Origin: Ceratopteris richardii
Lineage: Eukaryota > Streptophyta > Polypodiopsida > Polypodiales > Pteridaceae
NCBI GenBank assembly: GCA_020310875.1
Contig: CM035407.1
Location: 216,421,146 to 216,485,145, forward strand
DNA length: 64,000 bases
Direction: 5' to 3'
Made by a program: the position numbers and the translations under genes. The notes under the pieces were generated by a model that did no database searches, was not told the DNA's origin, and saw only the letters and a program-made list of their open reading frames with translations. This document shows positions 1 through 12,972 of this stretch, piece after piece; position 1 is the stretch's first letter; every line of letters starts with the position of its first letter.

Positions 1-2192
1 ATAATTTAAAAAATAAGAAAAAGTAGACACTAAACATTAATTGTTCAAACTACATAAACCATATTAGTGGAAAAGCATTTGGTATAGACATCTCGGAGTT
101 TGTATTTGATGTTGTCTAACATTTTCTAAGTCTTCATGAATGCTTCCATCTCTCATTGATCTGGACTTTCCAGTTCAATATATACAAAACTGTGTATAAA
201 AGTTTAATATCATCTGATCTAGCTTTAATAACAGAAATAAAAGCCAAATTTTGTGGTTTATAGCACATAGGCAGGTTGGGACTGGTGGAAAAGTGGGACA
301 GTTTGGCAAAGGTACATGTTTTTGTCACCACTGCCATACACAGAATATTTTGTATCAGTTCCCTTCTTCTTCTAAAACCCAGCTCTATTGGTGATTTCTT
401 CATCCTGAAACTCAAAATGCCTTGAGCCTCTCATTTTAGAAAAACGTTCATTAGGTATGTGATGGACTTTAGGATGTTTGCATGCAATCTAGCAATCTTA
501 GAATATGTGCATGGAATCTAGTTAGTGTCAAGCTCTTTTTGCTGTATGTAGATAGATAAATAGTGTGTTCTTTGACAGCTGCTCAGGGAGAGTTGATGCT
601 GAGGTTTAGAGCCTATCTTTCCCAGTTTTCTGCTTCTCATCAGCACTATGATGATTGAAGACCTCTCAATGGATCAGAATACATTCAAAGGGAAAGAAAA
701 GAAGAAGAAGAAGAAACATATCGAGAAAAAAAAAAATGGGACATTTAGAGCAATACTTTTCAACAACCTTATAAATCGGAATAATTGGAATGCCCAACAA
801 ACAAAGAAGAAATAAGAGGTCTCAGATTACTAAAAGTATAATCTCTGTGGCACAAGCATTTTGGAGCCTACAAATTAGGGACGGGGTTCTTCTTGGAGGG
901 AGAAAATTTGTAACTCATTCTGTATAGGACACCTTACCTCCACACAATTACTAATTAGTATAATTCTACTCAGCAATGTAGTGCTCTACCATCCTTGAAA
1001 TACAAGCTAACAATAATAACTGTAGTGAGTAAGAGGTAGCAGTACAATGGCCAGATGATTCAGTCTCAAGTTATTATGATGTTTACAATGAGTTGAAGCT
1101 GTTTACACATACAAGGTATTCCAACCAAAGATAAGGCAAAAGGGATAATACGACCCAATCCCACTTACAGCAAGGAGTGAGCCGTGCATATATACTCGAC
1201 CATCAGTTAATGGATAGGTCCTGCCTCTATACGGCCTTTAGTCCCAGAACCTTCAGCTGTTGGACACCACTCTTCCACTTCTGGAAGGCAAGTGGGCTCC
1301 TCTTGAACTCTCCATACTACAGCACTCTCTTTTTGGTCTCACAATTTACATATTTCCCTTACCATGTCAGAAGTAAACCATAAGTACTCTTTATATAGAC
1401 CTTGCAGCTCGAGATTTCCTCTGGCACATAGCTGTCCATTTAGGGAGAGGGGAGAGCTTGCCGCGAAACAGTCCTTGTTGGTTGTCAGGCTGGAGTATTG
1501 GAACGATTAATCTGAAATGTCAGCCAAATTGTAATGCCCAACGATCACGCCTGATACGAAGCGGTACATGAATATCCTATATATGTAATACACTCCATGA
1601 ATAATCTAAGAAGCTGTTTACCACATGTGAATATGCTGTGGTGTCTGGTATGTCTTCTTTACTGTTTCATCATGGTATCATCACAGCCTATCGGCCTCAC
1701 ACATATGTGAGGCGCCCTCCTTCCGCACTTCATGACGTCGTGGAGACCCTAATGAAGATACCACAAAGTGACCTCAGTTCCTGCAACCTCGCACCAATGG
1801 GAACACCCATAACTTGACCTGAAGTGTCAAATTAACCCCTGCGCAGCAACAATTTGTCACTGCTGGTTGAACCAAAGACCTCCTTCCCATCCTTGAGACT
1901 TAACCATGAAGGTAAGCATATGAGTTGTCCAATACTCAAGAAGTACCTATTGTTATGACTATCTTCAGCCTTGTCAAGCTACTTTCTACCATAAACACTA
2001 CAGCACATACCCCATCCCCACAACTACTATTCTGATGATTTGTTGTACGAAAGCCACCGCCCCTCCCATTCCCTGCCATGACTACTACTGTGGCCCCACC
2101 ATCACCCATGCAGCTATGGCTCCTTTGGTTCCTCCCTATGCTGTCTCTTCTTTGGCCTTGAAGGAATTCCCCCTTGGATGAAGCCTTTGAGT
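1..2192. other. Intergenic, nothing recognised
   Basis: This stretch has only short open frames without recognisable domains. A small GAA-rich run lies near 700-720. The part around 1440-1900 is less AT-rich, but I could not place it in a family. I see no RNA gene or mobile element with defined ends here. Confidence 0.5.
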
Positions 2193-2426
2193 CACGCAGG
2201 GCCTAAAATTGACAGGCATTTTGCCTGTCAAAACAGGTATTTTTCGAAACTTCCTGTCAAATGACAAGCTTGGATTGGTAATTTTCCTGTCATTTTTCAT
2301 AGATCTGTATATATATTATATTACAAATGCCTTGTATAAACATGACAAAATTTCTGTGACAAAAGGTAGAAGCAAAGTTTTGCCTATCATATGACATTTT
2401 GTCTTCACCGTGAAATTTAGGCCGTG
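2193..2426. mobile_element. MITE-like non-autonomous DNA element (hAT-like)
   Basis: A 234-bp non-coding element. Its ends carry an imperfect inverted repeat: CACG followed by GGCCTAAAATT on the left, and the reverse complement CACGGCCTAAATTT on the right. It is flanked by a direct repeat TTTGAGT at 2186-2192 and 2427-2433; an eighth base nearly matches, which would be the hAT size. Inside the left end, TGACAGGCA and TGCCTGTCA form a 9-bp hairpin, and the TGACAGG/CCTGTCA word recurs along the element like subterminal binding sites. Assignment to hAT is inference from these features; no transposase is present. Confidence 0.5.
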
Positions 2427-2433
2427 TTTGAGT

Positions 2434-3489
2434 GGGCAGAGTAACCTTTTCATTGAAGAACTTCCATGGTGCCTACTCCATTGATGATCTCCTCACCATA
2501 GTCCTGATCACATATCAGTTGACAGTAAGTCCACTCCACTATCCAGCTCATCCTTTACAAGTTCATGGATTTGAGCATTGTCATCATGGATCTCAAGCAA
2601 GAGAATGTTCATCTTCATGATTCGATTAATGAGTTGACTTTCTCTCTTTGGTAGTGAAAGACAGAGTGTGGCCTACTCTACTAGCAAAATTGTTTGACTC
2701 TGGTGCACGTTTGACAGGAGTGGGATTTGTATCAGGAATGCTTTCTTCGCATTTGGGACTTTTGTGCACGTGGACTGTACTCACCTCCTCCATTGGATGT
2801 ATCACAGACCCCATTTGAGCTGCCTCCTCACACTTCCCATCCCTCTTCTCTCTAGATCATGTATGCCCATGAGACCTTTTGATTTAGATTTGCAATGTCC
2901 TCTTGGTCCTTCAAGCGGTCCTTTCCTTACCCGATTTCTTTGGTTATGATCTAGATATCATCTATAATAATAAGGAAAAGAAAAAGAAAAAAGAAGGAAA
3001 AAATAAATGAAAAAGGGAAAGAAAATGAAACTGCATTTTGATAACTTCATCTCTTGGACAGAGAACCCTCTAGTGGTGGGCATTTGTTGTTCAACTTTTG
3101 TTGTCTTTACAAACATTTACTCTTTTGTTATTTTATACAATTGTATCGTTTTATACATTGTACAATTTGTATCATTGACTGACTCCACCACCAACATTTT
3201 CTTGACCGAATCCGAGACTAAAGCAAACAAATGAGGTCTGAATCGACCTCCTTGGATGTGGTATGGAGCAGGCCACCCGTACCTCTGACCTTCATAAAGA
3301 GTCATGGCCTGAGCCATGGAATGTAGTCACCTTCCTTAAGTAGTTGTATATTGTGTTATGATGTGAGTCCTGTGATGCCATACTTGTATCATTTTGAGTT
3401 TAGTCTTTGCAGTATTGGAGTTGTCTAAAGTTGGAATATTTGGTTTCATTTTGGGACTTTCATTTTCTTGGAAAGTCTAGTCACTGACA
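2434..3489. other. Unassigned flank of Copia-1
   Basis: No gene can be supported. Short frames exist on both strands (for example minus 2626-2814 and plus 3007-3234), but they carry no recognisable motif. A purine-rich stretch lies at about 2970-3030. Confidence 0.4.
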
Positions 3490-3768
3490 TGTTGGGTGTG
3501 TGTATAAGTGCAAGAGACACACAAGGAGCACAAATGCAACAAGACACACGGAGAAGACCGATGGTTGGAATAGCTCTCTGTATTGACGATGATCTGAACT
3601 GAAGTGAGAGCTGAATGATATCCCTAAGTACAAAGTACCGCCACATATGAGTGTATCAAGTATGTGATAACATGGGAAATAACCTCTAGCCAGTACTAGA
3701 GTAAAAAGTGCCCATGTATAAGGAAAAGGTTCACTTCAAAGCTACTCGAGGAACACATAATTGTAACA
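3490..3768 (-). repeat. 3' LTR of Copia-1
   Basis: A 279-bp LTR with TG...CA ends (TGTTACA at one end, CCCAACA at the other in element orientation). It is the same length as the copy at 12521-12799 and diverges from it by about 10-13% by eye. I see no convincing 5-bp target duplication outside the pair. Confidence 0.85.
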
Positions 3769-5230
3769 AACCCTCTGGAGCGAATGATGTGAACACATAC
3801 AGGGAGTGATAAATCAGCCCCCACAAGGTAATAAGCCTAAAGCTTTGCGAAAAGCTTCAAACTTTTACCGTGGAAGAACTTTGATGAATATGTGTGCCAC
3901 ATTATCTTGTGTAGGCATATATAGCAAATCAATATCTCTTGCATGAAGACGTTCTCTCACATAGTGATAATGCACCTCAATATGTTTGGTCTGTGCATGA
4001 AACACTGAGTTCCGTGCAACAGCCAATGCACTTTGACTATCAGTGAGAATATGCATAGGAGCATCAATCTCTATGCAAAGATCCATCAATAGGGGTCTCA
4101 ACCATATACACTCCGTCTCAATCATATACACTCCACTGTAGCTACGAAAATTGCCATGTACTCAGCTTGACAACTCAATGTCGCCACTGTAGGTTGCTTC
4201 TTACTCAACCAAGATATGCATGATCCTCCAAGGAAAAAACAATTACAAGTATGGCTAAATATCTCTTCCATAAAAGAGACCTAAGCTCAAAGTGCCTCTT
4301 AGATATCTAAACATACGTTTCACTGCTTGCAAATGCTTAGTGCCAAGGCTATGCATGAATCGACTCAATTAGAAACTGCATACTGTATATCCGGCCTTGT
4401 GTTGCATGCATATATAAGACATCCCACAGCTTGCTCATAAAGAGAAGTGTCAAATGCATCACTGGAATCCTGAACTGAGAACTTGAATTTTATCTGACCT
4501 GGTATGGAAACTGGCTTGCAATCCTCAAAGTCAAAACGCTGAAGTAGTTTTTCATCATACTTTGCTTGATGCATAACGATTCCCCCCTCAAGGGATATAA
4601 ACTCGATGCCAAAACAGTAGCTCAAAAGACCAAGATAAGTGACATCAAAAGTATGCTGCAAATCAGCCATAAGAATGTCAAGTTTTGCATCACATGACCC
4701 AATCAAGAATATGTCATCGACATAAAAAAGAAGCACTATAAGACGAGCCCCATCTTTGCGTACATAGAGTGTGCTTTCATATATAAGACATCCCACAGCT
4801 TGCTCATAAAGAGAAGTATCAAATGCATCACTGGAATCCTCAACTGAGAACCTGAATCCTGTTTGAACTAGTATGGAAACTGGCTTGCAATCCTCAAAGT
4901 CAAAACGCTGAAGTAGTTTTTCAACATACTTTGCTTAATGCATAACAATTCCCCCCTCAAGGGATATAAACTCGATGCCAAGAAAGTAGCTCAAAAGACC
5001 AAGATAAGTGACATCAAAAATATGCTTCAAATCAGCCATAAGAATGTCAAGTTTTGCATCACATGACCCAATCAAGAATGTCATCGACATAAAAAAGAAG
5101 CACTATAAGACGAGCCCCATCTTTGCGTACATAGAGTGTGCTTTCAATTGAACTACATGTGAAGCCAAGAGCAATCAAGTGCTTATGGAATTTGTCATAC
5201 CATGCAACTGGAGCTTGTTTGAGACCATAC

Positions 5231-5242
5231 CATAGTGCCCAG
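5231..5242. repeat. hAT-1 terminal inverted repeat (left)
   Basis: CATAGTGCCCAG, an exact reverse complement of 9092-9103. The target duplication GACCATAC directly precedes it at 5223-5230. Confidence 0.95.
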
Positions 5243-5345
5243 CACGGTTGGAAACGGTCGGTTCGGACCGGTCGGAAACGGAGTTTCGGAGTTTCCAAAA
5301 ATTTGGAAACGGCAAAAAATGGGAAACGGCGGAAACGGTAAATAT

Positions 5346-5500
<155 letters not shown>

Positions 5501-5859
5501 TTATATACACACATGTCATATACACATGTCACATATACACACAATGCACACACACATTGCACATGCCAGTGGCCACACACTAACTACTCAATGTACTCAT
5601 ACATGATACACTCAAGTCTCATACATACATGCATAATTGCATTGAACAATCAAATTTCTTACATTATTAAGTTCAACTATGGCATATGCACATTATTAAT
5701 TAAACATTTGTCTCTAGACAATAGACAGTTTATAAAGACTTGTATTATGTGTACATACTTCCAAAATCCAAAATTCCAAGCCAAAATGATACATCATAGA
5801 TAAAAAACTGAAGTGTCAAATACATATCATCATGAAAGATGTTCCATAAACAAAGTAGA

Positions 5860-8115
5860 TCAATCAGATTCTACATCAATAGAATCCTGGGATCCATCAT
5901 CACTCTCTATATCCTCCTCACTACTAGAAGATAGTGCCTCTCTAGTAGGCTCATCTGCATGCCTCCTGCTATCACCATGGCGTCGTGAGCGTGTATCATG
6001 CGCGGGCTGAATGGACTCCTCATAGAGCAAAGTGTAAAGATCTCTATCCTCCTGAGGTATCTCTGGAATGTGCTGCACCTTCTCAATATCAAGCTTATCA
6101 ACATCTATCTGTATGGGATCAAGAGATGCTGAAAGTCTCTCTAAAAGCTTTAAGTTGGCGTTGCAGAAGACAAGTCTCTCAAGCTGGGCTGTCGTAAGTT
6201 TATTTCTCTTTTTAGTGTGAAAAAGAGCCCATGTACTCCAATTTCTCTCACAAGATCCGGAGCTACAATCTTGAGAGAGAACTCGAAGAGCAATACGTTT
6301 CTGTTAAACAAAAACATAATGATATTAAATTAGCAAAAACATAATCTTGAGAAGCACTAATTAGTAAATAATAAAATCAAAGTAAATAAGGAAATTACCA
6401 ATGTAGGTGCACATGCACCATATTTCTCCCACCATGAGATGGGCTGGATCTGAGTCTCTCGGAGCTTTGCTGTCGGTCTACCAAAGTGGTGTGTCTCATT
6501 CCTAAAAGCAAGAAGATCATCCTCTATGCGACGGATGATCCCTAAATCACCACCACTATAACGTTGTATGTACTCCTGAAAGCCGAAATCTAGCTCCTAA
6601 CTCTGAAGCTGATCCTCACTACGCCATAATGGATGCAATATGTGAGCGACAGCATGAATTGGTCTGTGAAACCAATCCCAACGCCTATTCCATACCTGTC
6701 GTATCTCTTCCACTCTACAATCATGAAAAGAAAATTCAAGAATTAATACATTATAGATGCCATGCTTATAAATTTATAATGACTAATCAAGATTAAAGAG
6801 TAATGAAAACATAAAACATGGAAAAAACTTACTTCTCAGCAGATAAGTATGTGTTTTTATTCAGGGCCTCTCCAATTCTGTCCATATACTCATAGAGAAG
6901 ACCCATCGTACTTCCCTCCATGTCGGTGATGCGCAGGACTGTGTATATAGGGTTTAGGGTTTTAACTAAACCCTCTGCCTCAACCCACCAAGACTCATTC
7001 ATTACATTGCGTCTAAACTGCAAGAACTTTGGAGTGGTGCTTTTATCCCAAGCAATCCACTCATCACTGCTGATTGTGCGAATCAAATTTGTTCGCACAC
7101 GAACAAGCCTCTCTAAGACGACAAACATGTAAGCAAACCTCGTGACGGCGGGCTTGAGGATCTCCAGCTGACTATTAGCTCGAAACATAGCTAACATCTT
7201 TGGACGTTTGGTCACAAATCTGACCATACTTCTTGTTGTGGCAAAGATCAATGCACATGAAATCAAAATAATATACTCAACCAGTTACCAATGGAAGGTA
7301 CCTGTAATGGTAAGACCAGGAGTCGAAGCATCTATAGCTTTCCAAAACATGGACCCCTTACAACATGAGACAATAACATTATATACATGCCTCTTGCGGG
7401 CATCTGACCAACCATCACACAAGATGGTGCATCCATACTTCTTCCATGTCTCCCGCAAAAACTCAAGCTGCACTTCCAAACATGCCTTTTCCTTCTTTAA
7501 TTCCCTAGTGCGCAATGTCTCTGCTGAAGGACCTTCCCACTCACATCCAATGCGGCTAATCGTTTTTATGGTGTTTTTCCATTGAGTGGTCCTAACCACA
7601 TTGAAGGGGATAGCACAACGAATGAATAATCGCGTGATTTCCCTAGTGGCCTCTCTCATAGCTTGCTTTTGCAAGCTAGCTTTGATGCTTGCACTTTGCA
7701 ATGAACCTCTTGCATGGCTGTCCACTTTGGGTAAAGGTGTCCTTATTGCACTAGGGCCTTCACCCACACTAGAGGAGCCATGCATACTAGAGCTTTCAAC
7801 TCTAGTTCTCTTTGAAGTGCCAACACATTGGCTTGAGGTAGCTGTTTGGGTGCCTTCTTCTTCCTTTTTCTCATCACATGAGGGCATTCCCCTCCGTGAT
7901 CGTCTCCATGCCTCAAGCCCTGCATACACATCATTAGGGACCTCTTTGCATGGTCCTGTATCTCTACATGGGACACGTGCAAGATGGTCCTTCACTCTTG
8001 TCACAGAGCCTGCCTTTTCATATCCACAAAAATTACACTTCCATTTTCTTGATCCACCTCCACCAGAATAGTCTCCAATCTTCTTGACATATCTCCAGTA
8101 GGGATCTGGAGCCAT
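5860..8115 (-). pseudogene. hAT-1 transposase (BED finger, DUF659, hAT dimerisation), internally deleted
   Basis: A minus-strand hAT transposase, probably in four exons: 8115-7305, about 7266-6833, 6714-6399 and 6300-5860. Exon 1 starts MAPDPYWRYVKKIG and has a BED-type finger (C-N-F-C...H), then a DUF659 segment with CDGWSDARKRHVYNVIV. Exon 2 has PAVTRFAYMFVVLERL, typical of the central RNase H-like region. The last exon has the C-terminal dimerisation motif (CERNWSTWALFHTKKRNKL, then LVFCNANLKLL) and an acidic tail. Splice sites are canonical for exons 2 to 4 (GTAAGT; TTGTAG; GTAATT; TTTAACAG). The stretch that normally holds the TDN catalytic aspartate between exons 1 and 2 is absent, and exon 3 has an in-frame stop after EDQLQS. 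This copy is therefore unlikely to make active transposase. Confidence 0.85.
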
Positions 8116-8229
8116 GTCTAATATTCAAGTAGCTGGTATAGAATCTGCATACATAAAGAAAATAAGACTTTAGTGATAGACTATAGTAGACTCTTGATGA
8201 TTCATGAATGATGCATGCAAGTTGCAACA

Positions 8230-8712
8230 TTGAACATGCATGTGTGTGTGCATGAGTGGCAGCATGTGTGTGTGCATGAGTCACTGAGTGGCAGCATGTG
8301 TGTGTGCATGAGTGGCAGCATGTGTGTGTGCATGAGTGGCAGCATGTGTGTGCATGAGTGCATGTGTGACATCATACATGTGTGCATGTACTATGACACT
8401 TGAGTGCATTGTGTGTGTACTATGTAGTATGTATGAGTGCACACTGCATGTGTGTGCATTGTGTGTGCAATGTGCTGTGTGCATTGCACAATGCACACAC
8501 AATGCACACACATGCAGTGTGCACTCATACATAGTACACACACAATGCACTCAAGTGTCATAGTACATGCACACATGTATGAAGTCACACATGCACTCAT
8601 GCACACACACATGCTGCCACTCATGCACACACACAATGCACATGCTGCCACTCATGCACACACACATGCACACACACATGGACATTGCACACACACATGC
8701 ACTCATAGTACA
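8230..8712. repeat. Large near-perfect palindrome of TG/CA minisatellite
   Basis: A roughly 480-bp inverted repeat upstream of the hAT-1 transposase. The arms meet near 8476. The inner about 140 bp on each side match closely, including ACACTTGAGTGCATTG and GAGTGCACACTGCATG. The outer arms consist of repeated GCATGAGTGGCAGCATG-type units. Both strands therefore translate to the same His/Cys-rich junk, and those frames are not genes. Confidence 0.85.
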
Positions 8713-8832
8713 TAAACACTACTGTATACAATACAGTCTACTGTGTAGTACTGTCCTACAATTGGAAAAACATATACCTGAGACTTGAGTGAAGTACTCC
8801 GAAGGCAGCAGGCTGAGTGAGCAGGCTGAGTG

Positions 8833-8839
8833 GTCTCTC

Positions 8840-8914
<75 letters not shown>
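8833..8914. repeat. (CT)n microsatellite in hAT-1
   Basis: About 40 CT units near the 5' end of hAT-1, between the palindrome and the subterminal repeats. Confidence 0.95.
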
Positions 8915-8918
<4 letters not shown>

Positions 8919-9091
8919 CGGCAGGAAGAGCATAAGACGTCGACAGTCGGTCGTGCAGCAATAGAAGTAACGAATCACGATAAAGTCTTCAAAAACGATT
9001 TTTGGAAAAAAAAGGCCCAGAAACGGCGTTTCTGGGCCGGACCGTTTCCCAGAAACGGCCGAACCGTTTCTGGGGCCCAGAAACGCCGTTT

Positions 9092-9103
9092 CTGGGCACT
9101 ATG
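9092..9103. repeat. hAT-1 terminal inverted repeat (right)
   Basis: CTGGGCACTATG, the exact inverse of the left end. The second copy of the 8-bp target duplication follows at 9104-9111. Confidence 0.95.
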
Positions 9104-12100
9104 GACCATACAAGGCTTTATGAAAACAACAAACCATATGCTCTTTCTCTTTCATAGCAAATCCAAAAGGTTTCTTCACATAGACCTCTTCTTGCAAATC
9201 ACCATTCAAGAAAGTCGTTTTTATGTAGAACTGATGTACTTTCCAACCTCGATGGGCAGCCAATGCAACCACAGTAAGAATGGTAGTCATGCGTGAAGTA
9301 GGTGCAAAAGTTTCCTCATAGTCAATGCCATACTGTTGCGCATATGCTTTGGAAACCAATCTAGCTTTGTGGTGATCAATGCTACCATTAGACTTTCTCT
9401 TAATCTTGTAAACCCGCTGTGTACCATTGGCATTCTTTCCTTTTGGCAATTCACATAACTCCTAAGTACCATTCCTATGTATGGAATCCATTTCTGATTG
9501 CATCACACTCATCCAATGTGGATCATCACATGCATCTTCAAAAGAAAGTGGCTTTTCATTACATGTTGTTGCAATAAGAGAATAATCCACAAAATTACTT
9601 GATGCATGGTCAGAGTTTGATCTTGTTCTACCAAGTAAAGGTGCACTCAATTTGCTATCCTGCAAAGTTTGTTTCAGCCACTTTGGCATAAATTGTTCAC
9701 TCTTGATAGATATGCATTCATTATGTCATACATCATCAACATGTACATCATGTGGGCTGAATTTCATGCTCATTTTCAGCCATATTTTGACGCAAATGTT
9801 CAACTATATGTGGTTGAAAACTTTAAGAAGTTTTTATAATTATTGGCTGGAAAATCTCTGCAATTTTCAGCTCTATTTTGCTCGAATTTTTCAGCCCTTT
9901 GAGCCTCACTTGGGTGCTCTACATGGCCATAGTCAAACACACCATTCTGGAACAAAGGCATGAGTGTATCGAACACATCTTGTTAGCTAACTGTTGGCTG
10001 TTTTTTACATTCAAGTAGAGGGAAAACTGAATGTTCAGCAAATACAACATCTCGACTCACAATGATTGTGTTCATCAATGGATGATACAAACGATATTCC
10101 TTAATTTCAGCACTATAACCAACAAATATACATTTCTTTGCTTTCTCATCTAGTTTATGACGTTGTTGTGATGGCACAAGAGCATATGCCAAACAATCAA
10201 ACACATGCATATGACTAACCATAGGTTTATGACCATTTCAAGCCTCATAAGAAGTGATGACTCTCAATGTTTTTGTAGGGCAGCGATCAACACATACTTT
10301 GCACACATGACCGCTTCCATCCAAAACTTATCAGGAACATGCTTTCTTTTAACCATACATCGTGCCATTTCAAATAGAGTGCTATTTTTACTCTCGGCAA
10401 CACCATTTTGCCGAAGTGTATATGGTATCGTACATTGGTGTGAAATACCTCTTCCATGAAGAAAAGCACTAAACTCATGTGACGTGTATTCACCACCACA
10501 ACCCATGTGTAGAGTCAAAAGCTTTTGTGAAGAAAAATTTTCAGCCATAACTAACAACACTTTGAAGCAAGAAAATACCTCATTCTTTGCTTTCATAGCA
10601 TACACCCATGTATGGCGAGTAGCATCATCAATGAAGGTAACAAAATATACATGCTTCCCAAAAGATGGAGTCTTAATGAGACCACATACATCACTATGAA
10701 CAATCTGCAATTTTCTTGTAGTTTGTGAGTCGTGACTTTGTGTATAACTATCTTTTGGAAAAAAAGCACGATGCATTTTTCCGAGAATGCAACCTTCACA
10801 TACATGCTTTTCAATGGACTAAAGTGTCAGCAAACCAATAACCATGTCCTTCTTTTGCAAGTAGAGCAAACTATTGAAGTTCAAGTGACCAAAACGAGCA
10901 TACCAAAGCTCCATTTCAACCATGGAAGAAGTATGAGCAACTAAGGAATTCGAGGCGGCCCTCTTGTATGTATCCATGCGATGCAAACCATAACATAATG
11001 TACCAAACATCACGATAATATCACCATTGCTGAAATCATGAACCATAAACTTATCATCAACAAAGTGTACATGAGGTCTAGCTTTGGCAAAAGAACTAAA
11101 ATTAAGTTCTTCTTGATACCGGGCACATACAATGCATTTTTCGAGAGAATCAAACCTCCTTTTGCAGCTGTAAGCTCAATTTCTCCTAGTCCAATGATAG
11201 AATAAAAGGCATTGTTTGCACACACCACATGTCCTCCTTTGGGTGCATCTTTCAAAGATGCAAAAAACCTTTTGCACGAAGTTATGTGCTTTGAAGCACT
11301 ACTATGAAAGAACCAATCCGATTCAACCTCACTCACAACCATACATTTAGAATGCAAAGAAGAATCATAATGACATGTAACAACACATGCTTTGCATTTG
11401 CGGAATTTTCAAAAATAGGCATGCCAGATTCCTTCTTCTTTTCATTGCTAAGTCTTTTCATTGCACTTAGCAAGCTTTCTACACTCATCAATAGTATGAC
11501 CCGCCTTTCGACAATATTTGCATCTCTTCTTCTTTTGCAAATCAGCATCGTTAGAGGAATGAGTGGAAGAGGAAGGTTGAGGCTTTGGTTTTGATGAACC
11601 CAAAGGTGAACCATACTTGCTTTTCCCCTTTTGTGAGATAGCAAGTGCTTGTGTTCCCTCAATCAAACCACTCCTATTCACTCTAGATTTCTCTTCTTGC
11701 AAAAGAAGAGACACAACCTCATCAAATGCATACATATTGGGATTCCTTTTTGCAACCAAACGGAGTGTAGTAGCAAAGCTTTGAAAAGATTTCGGTAATT
11801 CTTTCAACAATGTAGAAATGAGTGATGCATCCGGAATAATCTCATCTATGTTTGTCAATTGCTCTTTCAAGTCCTTGATGCGTGTCACATACACATCAAT
11901 TGACTCATTTTCAGCCATCCATACATCCTCAAGTTTCTTCCTCAAGTATGCAACATGTGCTTCATTACGCACGGCATACAAAGAAGCAAGAGTGTCCCAT
12001 GCCTGTCGTGATGTAGAATATGACCGAATATGTGGAACTATATGACGCTTCAAAGAAAGCGTAATCAAATCATGAGCTTAAGCATTCTTTTTCATCCCAT

Positions 12101-12506
12101 CTTAGCTACTCTTGTATAGGTGGAGAAGAAGTAACCATTGTACTTGAAGAAGAAGCTCCATATGTGAACATTGGATAGTTGATCCCATCAAGGTTAACTT
12201 CAGCTTTAAGCATGTCAAACAAGTCATTGTTGCCCGCCATTTAAGTAAAGAACAAGAATGTGACAAAAACTTTCCTTCAACGAAAGCTCAAATAAGTGTT
12301 GAAATTTCAGCTCACAAACTTTCACTCTCATGGTGATTCTGACTACACGAATGGCTTCAAAATGGAGGTAAAACTCCAGTGCACCTCTTGGAAATGTTTC
12401 TTGGCCGTTGAAATTCACTGTTCTCTACTCCGAAGTTTATTTGCACCGTTAAAAGTCTGCACGCACCGCGACGCGAAAAACCGAAACTTGAAAAGGAGTT
12501 GAACCT

Positions 12507-12518
12507 GCTCTAATACCA
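12507..12518 (-). other. Copia-1 primer binding site
   Basis: TGGTATTAGAGC on the minus strand, just inside the 5' LTR. It matches the usual initiator tRNA-Met site TGGTATCAGAGC at 11 of 12 positions. Confidence 0.75.
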
Positions 12519-12520
12519 CT

Positions 12521-12799
12521 ATTGGGTGTGTGTAGAAGTGGAAGAGACACACGAGGAGCACAAATACAGCAAGACACACGGAGAAGACCTATGGTTGGAA
12601 TAGCACTCCCTATTGACGATGATCTCTACTGAAATAAGTGTTGAATAATATCCCCATGTACAAAGTACCCCCACATATGAATGTATCAAGTATGTGGTAA
12701 CATGGAAAAAAAACCACTAACCAGTAATAGAGTAAAAAGTGCCCACGTATAGGGAAAAGGTTCACATCAAAGCTACTCAAGGAACACATAAGTGTAACA
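12521..12799 (-). repeat. 5' LTR of Copia-1
   Basis: 279 bp, paired with 3490-3768. The end next to the primer site reads CACCCAATA; the outer end begins TGTTACA in element orientation. Confidence 0.85.
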
Positions 12800-12899
12800 T
12801 GATCTACTCTTCCATTATGCCTGGAATGTACAAAGAACAAGCCATGCACCCTAGGGATCCCTTGTATCCTCCGCTTTTCAGCGTTAACATCAAGCGGAT

Positions 12900-12972
12900 A
12901 TGCTGGTCTTTAACCTTAGACATTCAATCCAGGGGACAAGGTATTTACCACTACACCACACATGCCCGACAT
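12900..12972 (-). repeat. tRNA-like SINE head (possible)
   Basis: The minus strand reads GTCGGGCATG then TGGTGTAGTGG (12958-12948), a fit to the pol III A box. About 30 bases further on, GGTTAAAGACC (12915-12905) matches the B box GGTTCGAATCC at 7 of 11 positions. The spacing suits a tRNA-derived SINE or a decayed tRNA-Asp-like copy. I could not fold a full cloverleaf or find SINE ends. Confidence 0.35.

Noticed and set aside
134-415. A 93-residue minus-strand frame in intergenic DNA
   Set aside because: No motif, no splice or neighbour context, and composition like random frames.
8202-8788. Cys/His/Met-rich frames on both strands that look like small zinc proteins
   Set aside because: They arise from the TG/CA palindrome and mirror each other on the two strands.
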